A DNA stretch of 64,000 nucleotides from Halomonas sp. BDJS001 (GTDB lineage Bacteria > Pseudomonadota > Gammaproteobacteria > Pseudomonadales > Halomonadaceae): assembly GCF_026104355.1 (NCBI RefSeq), contig NZ_CP110535.1, positions 3,348,001 through 3,412,000 on the forward strand, written 5' to 3'. The notes beneath the pieces are model-generated. The model ran no database searches and was not told the origin of the DNA. It worked only from the letters and a program-made list of their open reading frames with translations. The translations under genes and the position numbers were made by a program. Position 1 is the stretch's first letter. Each line of letters starts with the position of its first letter. Positions 46,200-54,229 of this stretch are shown piece by piece.

Positions 46200-46520
46200 A
46201 TGCATAACGAAACATCAAACGACCTTTCTCAGGCAGGTCTTCACATCGCCATTCAAGACCTCAAGGATGAACTCTTCGACACCCCCGAGTGTGACTTTGC
46301 CATTGCCCAACTGCTTACCCGTTGGGGACAAACAGAAGAAGCAGCGCAGCTACTTGATGAGATGCTGATGAAGTGGGGCACTTCCCCCGAGGTGCTTGAT
46401 TTAAATCAACGCGGTTATGCGGAAATGAATGCCAGCAGTCTACTGCTGGCGGGTAATGATGAAATCATCAAAAAGCCCTCCAAAACCGCTCCAGCGAACC
46501 TAGAGGTCGTAGCGGCCTAG
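46200..46520 (+). CDS. Hypothetical 106-residue protein (TPR-like helical)
   Basis: A soluble, acidic protein from the ATG at 46200 (MHNETSNDLSQAG). The middle part DFAIAQLLTRWGQTEEAAQLLDEMLMKWGTSPEVLDL has the alternating helix pattern of one or two tetratricopeptide-like repeats. The C-terminal tail is Lys/Pro/Ala rich. I do not recognise a family. The frame continues upstream to 46044 but without homology. A strong terminator follows, which supports a real gene. Confidence 0.6.
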   Translation: MHNETSNDLSQAGLHIAIQDLKDELFDTPECDFAIAQLLTRWGQTEEAAQLLDEMLMKWGTSPEVLDLNQRGYAEMNASSLLLAGNDEIIKKPSKTAPANLEVVAA

Positions 46521-46570
46521 CTAGCAAATCAGCACAGCTAGCTTGTCAGTGAAGAAAACATAATCGATCA

Positions 46571-46605
46571 GCCCCTGCCCGGTTAAGCGAGCAGGGGCTT
46601 TTTTT
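46571..46605 (+). terminator. Rho-independent terminator
   Basis: An 8-bp stem GCCCCTGC/GCAGGGGC with a 12-base loop and seven T residues, 51 bp after the hypothetical gene. Confidence 0.9.
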
Positions 46606-46775
46606 ATTATATCAATCGGAGTGTTATCGCTGATCTTTAACACTCGTCATCTCCTCGGCGAAGTGAACATCGGCGTAACGTCGGCAGCCAGCAACTGATA
46701 GAATACTGCCCCTTTCAGGCGCGTTAGCGGCAAACCCAATAACGCCACACACCTTTACCACCTGAGAGTTGCGCA

Positions 46776-47999
46776 ATGATCGCCACCGCCCGCACCGTTT
46801 TCCGGCCACTTATACGGCTGGGCCTTATCCCGCAGATTTTAATTGGTATCATTGCCGGGGTAGCACTCGCCCTGTTTGCACCAAACATTGCAAGCGACGT
46901 GGCCCTGCTTGGCCAGCTCTTTATCGCCGCTTTGCAGGCGGTGGCGCCCATTTTGGTGTTTGTGCTGGTAGCCGCGGCAATCTCTGCCCATCAGAAAGGC
47001 CAGCCGACCCACATTCGCCCCGTGCTGGTACTGTATGTAGTGGGCACATTGACCGCTGCGTTAATTGCAGTGGCAGCCAGCTTTCTATTTCCCACCGAGC
47101 TTTCATTGAATACAGGTCAGGTTGACGGCAACCCACCCGGGGATATTTTTAGCGTTCTGCGCGACCTGCTGTTGAACGCGGTGGCCAACCCGGTTAGCGC
47201 GCTGATGGAGGCGAACTTTATCGCTATTCTGGCCTGGGCCATCGGCCTGGGCTTGGCACTGCGTCAAGCCAGCGATACTACCCGCCAAGCGCTGAGTGAT
47301 TTATCCACAGCGGTCACCCGTATCGTCACGCTGGTGATTCGTTAGGCACCGCTGGGTATCTTTGGCTTGGTAGCTGGCACGCTGGCGGAATCCGGCGTTG
47401 CGTCGTTGCTTAACTACGCCCAGCTGCTGGGTGTGATTGTGGGCTGCATGCTGTTTGTCGCGCTGGTTAGCAACCCTCTGCTGGTCTACCTAACCACTCG
47501 ACAAAATCCTTACCCGCTGGTGTTTACCTGTCTGCGGGGGAGCGCGATTACCGCTTTTTTCACCCGCAGCTCGGCAGCGAATATCCCGGTCAACCTGGAG
47601 CTGTGCCGCCGCCTAAAGCTCGACCCGGACACCTACTCCATATCCATTCCACTGGGTGCGACGATCAATATGTGCGGCGCGGCCATTACGATTACGGTGA
47701 TCACCTTGGCGACTACGCACACCCTGGGTATTAGCGTTGACTTCCCCACAGCGCTGCTGCTGTGTGTGGTGTCAGCGCTGGCAGCCTGCGGCGTTTCCGG
47801 CGTGGCGGGCGGTTCACTGATGTTGATCCCCATGGCTGCCAGTCTGTTCGGAATCTCTACAGAAGTGGCCATGCAGGCAGTAGCGATTGGTTTTGTGATC
47901 AGCGTGGTGCAGGACTCCACCGAAACCGCGCTCAACTCCTCCACCGATGTTCTGTTCACCGCCGCCGCCTGCCAGTCGCAAGAGGCGAAACGCCCTTAA
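46776..47999 (+). pseudogene. sstT: Serine/threonine:sodium symporter SstT with in-frame amber codon at 47343
   Basis: A DAACS-family sodium symporter for serine and threonine, 407 codons in a single frame but interrupted by TAG at codon 190. Before it: LIRLGLIPQILIGIIAG and a long hydrophobic half ending VTRIVTLVIR; after it: [60 protein letters not shown]. In SstT homologues a hydrophobic residue such as Leu sits at this position, so a TTG or TTA to TAG change explains it. No indel is needed. It may be a true nonsense mutation, a base-calling error, or an amber-suppressed gene. Confidence 0.9.
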
Positions 48000-48010
48000 C
48001 CATTCGCCCA

Positions 48011-48041
48011 GGGGAGTGGCTGCTTATCACAACCACTCCCC
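48011..48041 (+). terminator. Terminator hairpin after sstT
   Basis: A 9-bp stem GGGGAGTGG/CCACTCCCC with a 13-base loop lies 12 bp after the sstT stop, followed by a short T-rich stretch, between convergent genes. Confidence 0.65.
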
Positions 48042-48069
48042 GCGTACTTTTCTCCACTACGCCTCCGCA

Positions 48070-49374
48070 TTAACCGGTGGATGTTTTGACCAGCCTCGCC
48101 AAACGCTCCCGTTCATCCTCTTCATAAAAACTCGGGTCATCAAATAGGTCGCGCTGGGTATCATCAAAGATCATTTCCAACACTTCTGCACTACTTTGCA
48201 CCATCGGCTCAAAGTGCGCTGTATGCGTGACCACTGCCCTGACGCGGCGGCGGCGATACAGCGCATAGATACCCAGCAAGGTGAACACACAGGCAATATA
48301 GAGCGGCAGGCCATGACTGCCCACTACGTTCATCAGTGACCCCGCCGCTATCGGCGCCACGGCACAGCCCGCGCCGTGCATTACCAGCATATCCGCCGAA
48401 CCGGAGACAATTTCATCCGTGTGAAGCTGGTCGATCAACTGCGCTACCGCCAGCGGATAGAGCGAAAACGCCAAACCGCCCCAAATAAAATAGAGCCCCA
48501 GCAACACCTCGTGGCTGGGCGCAAAGGGCATGGCCGCTGCGATCAAGGCCGCGAGCAGCACCACCCAGATCATGACCATAGGGCGGTCGTGTTTATCAGA
48601 GAAGCGCCCGATGGGAATCTGTAGCAGCGCCCCACCAATAATCGCCACGCTCATTACCAAGCCAACACCGCCAATATCAAACCCCAACTGAGTCGCGTAT
48701 ATCGGTGTCATCGACCAAAAGGCGCCCATGGCAAGCCCCGATAACGCGGCGGAAGCCACTGCCAATGGCGCAAAGCCTAACAGCGCACGCAGGCTACTTT
48801 TGGGCCGCTCAGGTATTTTGGGCTGCACGCGACGGGTCATGGTGATGGGCAGCAGCGCCCAACTGATCAAGATAGCGATCACCACAAAGAGCAAAAACCC
48901 TTCCGGTGAAGAGAGGCGCAGCAACTGCTGGGCCAGTGCCAATGCGCCCAGGTTAACCACCATGTATACCGCAAAAATACGCCCCCGCTCATGGCTGGCG
49001 GCTTGGCTATTCAGCCAGCTCTCAATCACGGTCACCAAGGTGATAAACGAAAGCCCATAGATCACCCGCAACGGTAGCCATACCCAGGGGTTAATAAACA
49101 CCAGATGCAACAGCGCCACCGATGCACAAATAGAGGCACAGAAGCCAAAGGTGCGGATATGCCCTATGCGCCGTATTAAGCGCCCGCTCACCCAGGTACC
49201 GCAGATAAAGCCGACAAAGTAGCCGGACATAATCATCCCCAGCACCGCGCTGGAGAAGCCCTCCCCCGTACCCCGCAGCGTCAGCAGCGTATTCAGTAAG
49301 CCGTTGCCCAGCAGCAGTAACGCCACGCTATATAGGATCGATTTAACCGGTTTGAGCATTGCCAATGAACGCAT
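48070..49374 (-). CDS. MFS transporter (YcaD-like)
   Basis: A 434-residue major facilitator protein with 12 helices. Loop motifs include SGYFVGFICGTWVSGRLIRRIGHIRTFG (helix 2-3 loop), LRVIYGLSFITLVTVIESWLNSQAASHERGR, and GRFSDKHDRPMVMI in the helix 8-9 loop. The C-terminal 50 residues form a soluble acidic tail. The substrate is unknown. GAGGAA precedes the ATG. It diverges from the XRE regulator. Confidence 0.88.
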   Translation of the reverse strand: MRSLAMLKPVKSILYSVALLLLGNGLLNTLLTLRGTGEGFSSAVLGMIMSGYFVGFICGTWVSGRLIRRIGHIRTFGFCASICASVALLHLVFINPWVWLPLRVIYGLSFITLVTVIESWLNSQAASHERGRIFAVYMVVNLGALALAQQLLRLSSPEGFLLFVVIAILISWALLPITMTRRVQPKIPERPKSSLRALLGFAPLAVASAALSGLAMGAFWSMTPIYATQLGFDIGGVGLVMSVAIIGGALLQIPIGRFSDKHDRPMVMIWVVLLAALIAAAMPFAPSHEVLLGLYFIWGGLAFSLYPLAVAQLIDQLHTDEIVSGSADMLVMHGAGCAVAPIAAGSLMNVVGSHGLPLYIACVFTLLGIYALYRRRRVRAVVTHTAHFEPMVQSSAEVLEMIFDDTQRDLFDDPSFYEEDERERLARLVKTSTG

Positions 49375-49466
49375 TGCGCTTCCTCGCAGCAGCCAACCTA
49401 AAGGTCATGCATAAAGAGTGCCACTGAAAGCGGTTGTCACAATCATTGACAGGCTAATGTTCTTTA

Positions 49467-49482
49467 TATAGAACGTTCTATA
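49467..49482. promoter_or_regulatory. Perfect 16-bp palindrome, likely operator of the XRE-azlCD operon
   Basis: TATAGAACGTTCTATA is a perfect palindrome centred 29 bp before the regulator ATG. Further GAAC/GTTC half sites lie at 49458-49462 and 49486-49490, making a cluster that could bind more than one dimer. Its TATA ends may overlap the -10 region, which suggests autorepression. Confidence 0.65.
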
Positions 49483-49503
49483 AAAGGAACGCGAGATGAC
49501 AAG

Positions 49504-50034
49504 ATGGATAAACCCTCACTCAACACCCTAGGCCAACACCTTCAAGCCCTTCGCCTTGAGCGGGGCTGGTCGCTGTCGCAGTTGGCCAATGAGGCGGGGA
49601 TTGCCAAATCCAACCTGTGTCGCCTTGAACAGGGCAACGGCAACCCGACCCTGGATACCATTTGGCGGCTGGCGGTGCAGCTCAATGTGCCTTTCGGCAC
49701 GCTGGTAGCGCCAATCAACGTGCCGCTGGGTGAAGATGGTGTACAGGTGCGCTTAATCGATCAAGGCAAAGATACTCCCCAGGTAGACGCCTACTGGATG
49801 CGCTGCGCACCGCATACATTGCGCCACGCTGAAGCCCACACCCCCGGCACCCGTGAATCACTCACGCTGATTAGCGGCTGGTTGGAAGCGGGGCCAGAGG
49901 GCGCCACCGCGGTGCTAACACCGGGAGAAGCCATCACCTTCGCCGCCGACCAACCGCACCTTTACCGTACCCACGAAGCGGAGGCCACGTTGATAATGAC
50001 CATCACCTATGGTGTGGAAGGCCAAACACCATGA
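49504..50034 (+). CDS. XRE-family regulator with C-terminal cupin domain
   Basis: A 176-residue regulator: HTH at about 8-62 (LGQHLQALRLERGWSLSQLANEAGIAKSNLCRLEQGNGNPTLDT) and a cupin-fold sensor at about 105-170 (GWLEAGPEGATAVLTPGEAITFAADQPHLYR). It overlaps azlC by 4 bases, so it is translated with the exporter genes and likely senses an amino acid that the exporter removes. Confidence 0.92.
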   Translation: MDKPSLNTLGQHLQALRLERGWSLSQLANEAGIAKSNLCRLEQGNGNPTLDTIWRLAVQLNVPFGTLVAPINVPLGEDGVQVRLIDQGKDTPQVDAYWMRCAPHTLRHAEAHTPGTRESLTLISGWLEAGPEGATAVLTPGEAITFAADQPHLYRTHEAEATLIMTITYGVEGQTP

Positions 50035-50771
50035 GCCAAGCTGCCAGCCACTCTCCCGTTCGTAGCGCGCTGCAGGGCGTGCGTGAGGCCATCCCACTAC
50101 TGGGCGGCTATATTCCAGTGGCGTTGTCATTTGGCTTAGTCGCCACCCAGGCAGGCTTCAGCACGCTAGAGGCCACGGCTATTTCAGCGCTGATTTACGC
50201 CGGGGCCTCACAATTTCTATTTGTCGGGATGATCGCCACCGGCGCCCCGCTGTGGCTGGTGGTGGCGATGACGCTGCTGATTAACGTGCGCCATGTGGTG
50301 TACGGCCCTAACCTGGCGGGACTACTGCCGCGCAGCCGCCACTGGCCCTGGTTGATGCACGGCCTCACCGACCAGGTGTTTGCACTGGCCCTAACCCGAC
50401 TGCCCCAACTGCCTGAGGTAAAGCGTTTTAGCTGGTTTTTGGGCGCATCACTGCTGGCCTGGGGCGCCTGGATAATTGGCACCGCGGTGGGGGCTACCGC
50501 CGGTGAGGCCTTTACCGCCCGCTGGCCGCTGCTGGGTGAGATTATGCCCTTCGCGCTGCCCGCGCTGTTTTTGACCATGGTGGCGCCGCGCTTTACCGAC
50601 AAGCGTTGGGCAGTCGCCATGGGCTGCACCATTTTAGCGGCGCTGTGTATGACCCTGGTCGGCTGGGGCAACGTGGCGATTCCCTTAGCCGCCGCCTGCG
50701 GCGCGCTGTGCTTCTACTCCATGCAGTTCTATACGGTGAAATTCACCACCAGCAGGAGGCGTGAATCATGA
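50031..50771 (+). CDS. azlC: Branched-chain amino-acid exporter large subunit AzlC
   Basis: A 246-residue membrane protein of the AzlC/YgaZ family: GYIPVALSFGLVATQAGFS, SALIYAGASQFLFVGMI, LLINVRHVVYGPNLAG and a C-terminal MVAPRFTDKRWAVAMG. With AzlD it forms an LIV-E family exporter of valine and similar amino acids. It overlaps genes on both sides by 4 bases. Confidence 0.93.
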   Translation: MSQAASHSPVRSALQGVREAIPLLGGYIPVALSFGLVATQAGFSTLEATAISALIYAGASQFLFVGMIATGAPLWLVVAMTLLINVRHVVYGPNLAGLLPRSRHWPWLMHGLTDQVFALALTRLPQLPEVKRFSWFLGASLLAWGAWIIGTAVGATAGEAFTARWPLLGEIMPFALPALFLTMVAPRFTDKRWAVAMGCTILAALCMTLVGWGNVAIPLAAACGALCFYSMQFYTVKFTTSRRRES

Positions 50772-51103
50772 GCACTGCACTTTGGCTAGCGGTCGCGGTT
50801 TCCGCCATTGGCACGTTGTTGATGCGGGTAGTGCCGTTTTTATGGATGCAGCGCCGTCTCAACAGCGAAAGCGGCCTTAATAACATGCCCCAGTGGCTGG
50901 GTATTCTCGGCCCGCTGATGATTGCCGCCGTGCTGGGGGTGTCCATTGTACCGGTTAACCCAAGCGCTGTTTCCTGGGCCGCCACCGCCATCGGGCTTTC
51001 TGTCACGCTGCTGGTGTGGTCGCGGGTACGCTCACTTGGCTGGCCTGTCGCGGCTGGTGTCGCAGTATTTGGGATGGTGGAGGTCGCGGCCTTCATTTGG
51101 TAA
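50768..51103 (+). CDS. azlD: Branched-chain amino-acid exporter small subunit AzlD
   Basis: A 111-residue membrane protein with about four helices; LMRVVPFLWMQRRL and LGILGPLMIAAVLGVSIVPV are typical of AzlD/YgaH. It is the obligate partner of AzlC and is translationally coupled to it (ATGA). Confidence 0.9.
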   Translation: MSTALWLAVAVSAIGTLLMRVVPFLWMQRRLNSESGLNNMPQWLGILGPLMIAAVLGVSIVPVNPSAVSWAATAIGLSVTLLVWSRVRSLGWPVAAGVAVFGMVEVAAFIW

Positions 51104-51175
51104 TGCTTTGCATTAGCTTTTACGTCATGCCATTATCCCGGCTCTTAACTCCGAGCCAATCGTAAAGTGACATTA

Positions 51176-52129
51176 ATGTTAAAAGCACACACCCATCGCA
51201 AGCAGGTTTTTATGAGTGTGTTGCTGTTAACGCTGACGGCGCTACTGCCCTTAATGGCAGCCGCTAACACGCCGAGCAGCCCCCCGGAATCGCCACGCAT
51301 TGTGACGCTTTACCAGGGGGCTACCGACAGCGCCGTCGCCCTTGGACTGACGCCTATTGGCGTAGTCGATTCCTGGCTGGAAAAACCCATGTACCGCTAT
51401 CTGCGCGATGCGCTTGAGAGCGTTGAGCATGTGGGGCTGGAGACCCAACCCAATCTGGAAAAGATTGCCTGGCTAGACCCAGACTTGGTGATTGCCAGCA
51501 ACTTTCGCCACGGGCGTATAGCGCCGCTATTGAATGCGATTGCCCCCACAGTTTCAGCGCCGACAGTGTTTAACTTCAAGACCACCCTCACGATGGTGGC
51601 TGATGCCACCGACCGTGAAGCTTATGCCAGCCAGCTACTGCAAGACTGGGAGGCACGAATAGCCGACTTTCGTCAGCAGATTGCCACCAAACTGGGCAGT
51701 GAGTGGCCCCAAAAGGTCGCTGTGGTGCGTTTTAAAAGCGACCATGTGCGTATCTATACCAGCGGCTTTGCAGGCTCGATTCTGAACGAGCTGGGCTTTG
51801 CGCAACCGGATACCCTGCAAAGCCAGAGCTGGGGAATGAAGCTTTCCAGTACGGAAAACATTCCCGTGCTGGATGCCGATGCCCTGTTTATTCTGCTGGA
51901 ACCGGATGACCCCGCCATTGCAGATAATTACCGGCACTGGGCCTCCCACCCTCTCTGGCAACAGCTGTCAGCCGTTCAAAGTGGACGCGTTTTTGAAGTC
52001 GATCCGGTCAGTTGGATGATGGGCGGCGGTATATTAGCGGCCAACGCCATGCTGGATGATCTATATAGCCACTATGGATTAACTTGCCACGCCAACTTGC
52101 CTAACCACGGCGAGGATCCCTCATGCTAA
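51176..52129 (+). CDS. Iron-siderophore ABC transporter, periplasmic binding protein
   Basis: A 317-residue exported protein of the FecB/FepB type: Sec signal peptide about 1-30 (ending MAAANTP), then PRIVTLYQGATDSAVALGLTPIGVVDSW, LEKIAWLDPDLVIAS and WQQLSAVQSGRVFEVDP. It hands ferric-siderophore to the two permeases downstream. No lipobox is seen, so it is soluble. A GTG at 51167 is an alternative start. Its stop overlaps the next gene by 7 bases. I saw no clear Fur box in the 63 bp upstream. Confidence 0.88.
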   Translation: MLKAHTHRKQVFMSVLLLTLTALLPLMAAANTPSSPPESPRIVTLYQGATDSAVALGLTPIGVVDSWLEKPMYRYLRDALESVEHVGLETQPNLEKIAWLDPDLVIASNFRHGRIAPLLNAIAPTVSAPTVFNFKTTLTMVADATDREAYASQLLQDWEARIADFRQQIATKLGSEWPQKVAVVRFKSDHVRIYTSGFAGSILNELGFAQPDTLQSQSWGMKLSSTENIPVLDADALFILLEPDDPAIADNYRHWASHPLWQQLSAVQSGRVFEVDPVSWMMGGGILAANAMLDDLYSHYGLTCHANLPNHGEDPSC

Positions 52130-53127
52130 ACAGCGCTGCCGCAAAAAGTATTGGCCTGCTGTTGGGGGGGCTGATGGCACTGGGCGCCTTTTTTGCCAGC
52201 GTAATGCTAGGCACAACGGAGATCGCCCTATCGTCTCTGTTCGGCTCGCTCGCCCATTACGACCCGACCAATATCGCCCACATCATTCTTTTAACTGAAC
52301 GCCTGCCCCGCGCGGTGATCGCCGCTCTGGTAGGCGCCAGCCTGGCGATTGCCGGGGCACTCATGCAGACCATGACGCGCAACCCGCTGGCATCGCCGGG
52401 CATTCTCGGCATTAACGCTGGCGCGATGTTCTTTGTGGTGGTCGCGGTTGCGCTATTGCCGCTGCACACGCCCGCCCACTACGTTTGGGCCGCACTGCTG
52501 GGCGCACTGGTGGCGGCCGTACTGGTAGTAGTGTTAAGCCGTGGCCGCCACGGAGAGCTCTCCCCTCTGCGGGTTGTGCTGGCAGGTGTGGCGGTAACGG
52601 CGATGTTTGTATCGTTCAGCCAGGGGCTGCTGGTGATTGATCAGCAAAGTTTTGAAAGCGTGCTTTACTGGCTGGCGGGTTCGGTGTCGGGGCGCGATCT
52701 TTCATTGATAGCGCCCTTACTGCCACTTTTCGGCGCAGCGCTGCTGCTCAGTGCACTGCTAACCCGCCACGCCAACGCGCTGCTGCTGGGCGATGATATG
52801 GTCACCGGGCTGGGCATGCAGGCCACCACCATCAAGCTGCTGCTCGGGCTTATTGTGATTGTGCTGGCAGGTAGCTCCGTGGCGCTGGCGGGCATGATCG
52901 GTTTTGTCGGCCTGATTGTGCCCCATATGGCGCGGGGGTTATTTGGTATCGACCACCGCTGGCTGCTACCTGCCTGCGCCCTACTGGGGGCTTGTTTGCT
53001 ACTGCTGGCCGATCTTGCCTCGCGTTTTTTAATGCCGCCCCAGGAGATCCCGGTCGGTGTGATGACTGCGCTGATCGGCACGCCCTTCTTTATCTACCTG
53101 GCACGACGCAAAATGGCTGGCCAATGA
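52123..53127 (+). CDS. Iron-siderophore ABC transporter permease (FecCD family)
   Basis: A 334-residue inner-membrane permease with about ten helices. LPRAVIAALVGASLAIAGALMQTMTRNPLASPGILGINAGA is the family hallmark, and GFVGLIVPHMARGLFG is the ATPase-contact region. It overlaps the binding-protein gene by 7 bases and the second permease by 4 bases, so the three genes form a tight operon. Confidence 0.94.
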   Translation: MLNSAAAKSIGLLLGGLMALGAFFASVMLGTTEIALSSLFGSLAHYDPTNIAHIILLTERLPRAVIAALVGASLAIAGALMQTMTRNPLASPGILGINAGAMFFVVVAVALLPLHTPAHYVWAALLGALVAAVLVVVLSRGRHGELSPLRVVLAGVAVTAMFVSFSQGLLVIDQQSFESVLYWLAGSVSGRDLSLIAPLLPLFGAALLLSALLTRHANALLLGDDMVTGLGMQATTIKLLLGLIVIVLAGSSVALAGMIGFVGLIVPHMARGLFGIDHRWLLPACALLGACLLLLADLASRFLMPPQEIPVGVMTALIGTPFFIYLARRKMAGQ

Positions 53128-54161
53128 GAGCAAATGCAACGTTACCGCTCAACAGTCAAGCAAAGAGCGAAAGTAATCGCTTACTGCGCAGCCTGCTGAC
53201 GTTAAGCCTGTTACTGATCGCAAGCGCTGGGCTGTCACTCTGTTTAGGCAGTTTCCCCACACCGCCTCTGCAGGTGCTTCACGCGCTGACAGCCCCACAG
53301 AATAGCGATATCACTTTTATCGTTTGGGAGTTAAGGCTGCCACGTATTGCCCTAGCGATACTGGTCGGCGTCGCCCTGGCGATAGCGGGGGCGATTCTGC
53401 AGAGCATTGTGCGCAACCCACTGGCGTCACCGGATGTGATCGGCATTACCAGCGGTGCGGCGCTCGCGGCGGTGCTGTTTTTAGCGCTATTGAGCACAAC
53501 CTTGAGCATTCACTGGCTGCCCGTGGCGGCCATGCTGGGGGCGCTGCTATCCGCCCTGTTGGTGGTTAGCTTGGCTTGGAAAAACGGCATCAGCCCATCG
53601 CGCATGGTACTGGTCGGTATTGGCTTGGCGGCGGCCATGGGCGCTGGCACCACCCTGTTAATCGTCATCAGCGATGACTCGGCTGCCATGACCGCCTATG
53701 TCTGGCTCACCGGCAGCCTGTATGCAGCGCAATGGGACGATGTACGGGGTCTATTACCGTGGTTATTAGTCGCTGTACCTATCAGCCTAGCCTTCGCCCG
53801 CCATGCAGACGCCATGGCACTGGGCGACACCGTTGCCGAAGGGCTCGGGGTGGCGATTCTACGCAGTCGATTGGTATTGCTGGCCTGCAGCGTGGTGCTG
53901 GCAGGTGCCGCTGTGGCGTTTGCCGGTGGTTTGAGCTTTGTGGGACTAATTGCGCCCCACCTGGCCGCTAGGCTGGTGGGGCGAAACATGGCACGCCTGG
54001 TGCCAGCATCAGCGCTGGTTGGCGCCTTGATTGTGCTTTACGCCGACCTGCTGGGCCGGGTAGCGTTTTTGCCCAAAGATTTACCTGCGGGCATCTTTGT
54101 TGCCGGGATAGGCGCGCCCTTCTTCGTTTATTTACTGCATAGATCGCGAGCTCGCTTTTAG
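53124..54161 (+). CDS. Iron-siderophore ABC transporter permease (FecCD family), second subunit
   Basis: A 345-residue permease, partner of the previous one: LPRIALAILVGVALAIAGAILQSIVRNPLASPDVIGITSGA and GLSFVGLIAPHLAARLVG. The ATG at 53124 overlaps the previous stop (ATGA) and is preferred over upstream in-frame starts at 52992, which would overlap by 130 bases. The expected ATPase is not next; it lies at 56642 beyond the oppositely oriented receptor gene. Confidence 0.93.
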   Translation: MRANATLPLNSQAKSESNRLLRSLLTLSLLLIASAGLSLCLGSFPTPPLQVLHALTAPQNSDITFIVWELRLPRIALAILVGVALAIAGAILQSIVRNPLASPDVIGITSGAALAAVLFLALLSTTLSIHWLPVAAMLGALLSALLVVSLAWKNGISPSRMVLVGIGLAAAMGAGTTLLIVISDDSAAMTAYVWLTGSLYAAQWDDVRGLLPWLLVAVPISLAFARHADAMALGDTVAEGLGVAILRSRLVLLACSVVLAGAAVAFAGGLSFVGLIAPHLAARLVGRNMARLVPASALVGALIVLYADLLGRVAFLPKDLPAGIFVAGIGAPFFVYLLHRSRARF

Positions 54162-54174
54162 AGCGAATTGACAA

Positions 54175-54201
54175 AAAAGCGGCGCCCCAAAGGCGCCGCC
54201 A
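54175..54201 (-). terminator. Terminator of the TonB-dependent receptor gene
   Basis: An 8-bp GC-only stem (GCGGCGCC/GGCGCCGC) with a 5-base loop; on the minus strand it is followed by six T residues (54175-54180). The permease operon converges on it. Confidence 0.85.
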
Positions 54202-54229
54202 AACAGTAACGAGCATAGAAAGCGGCTGA

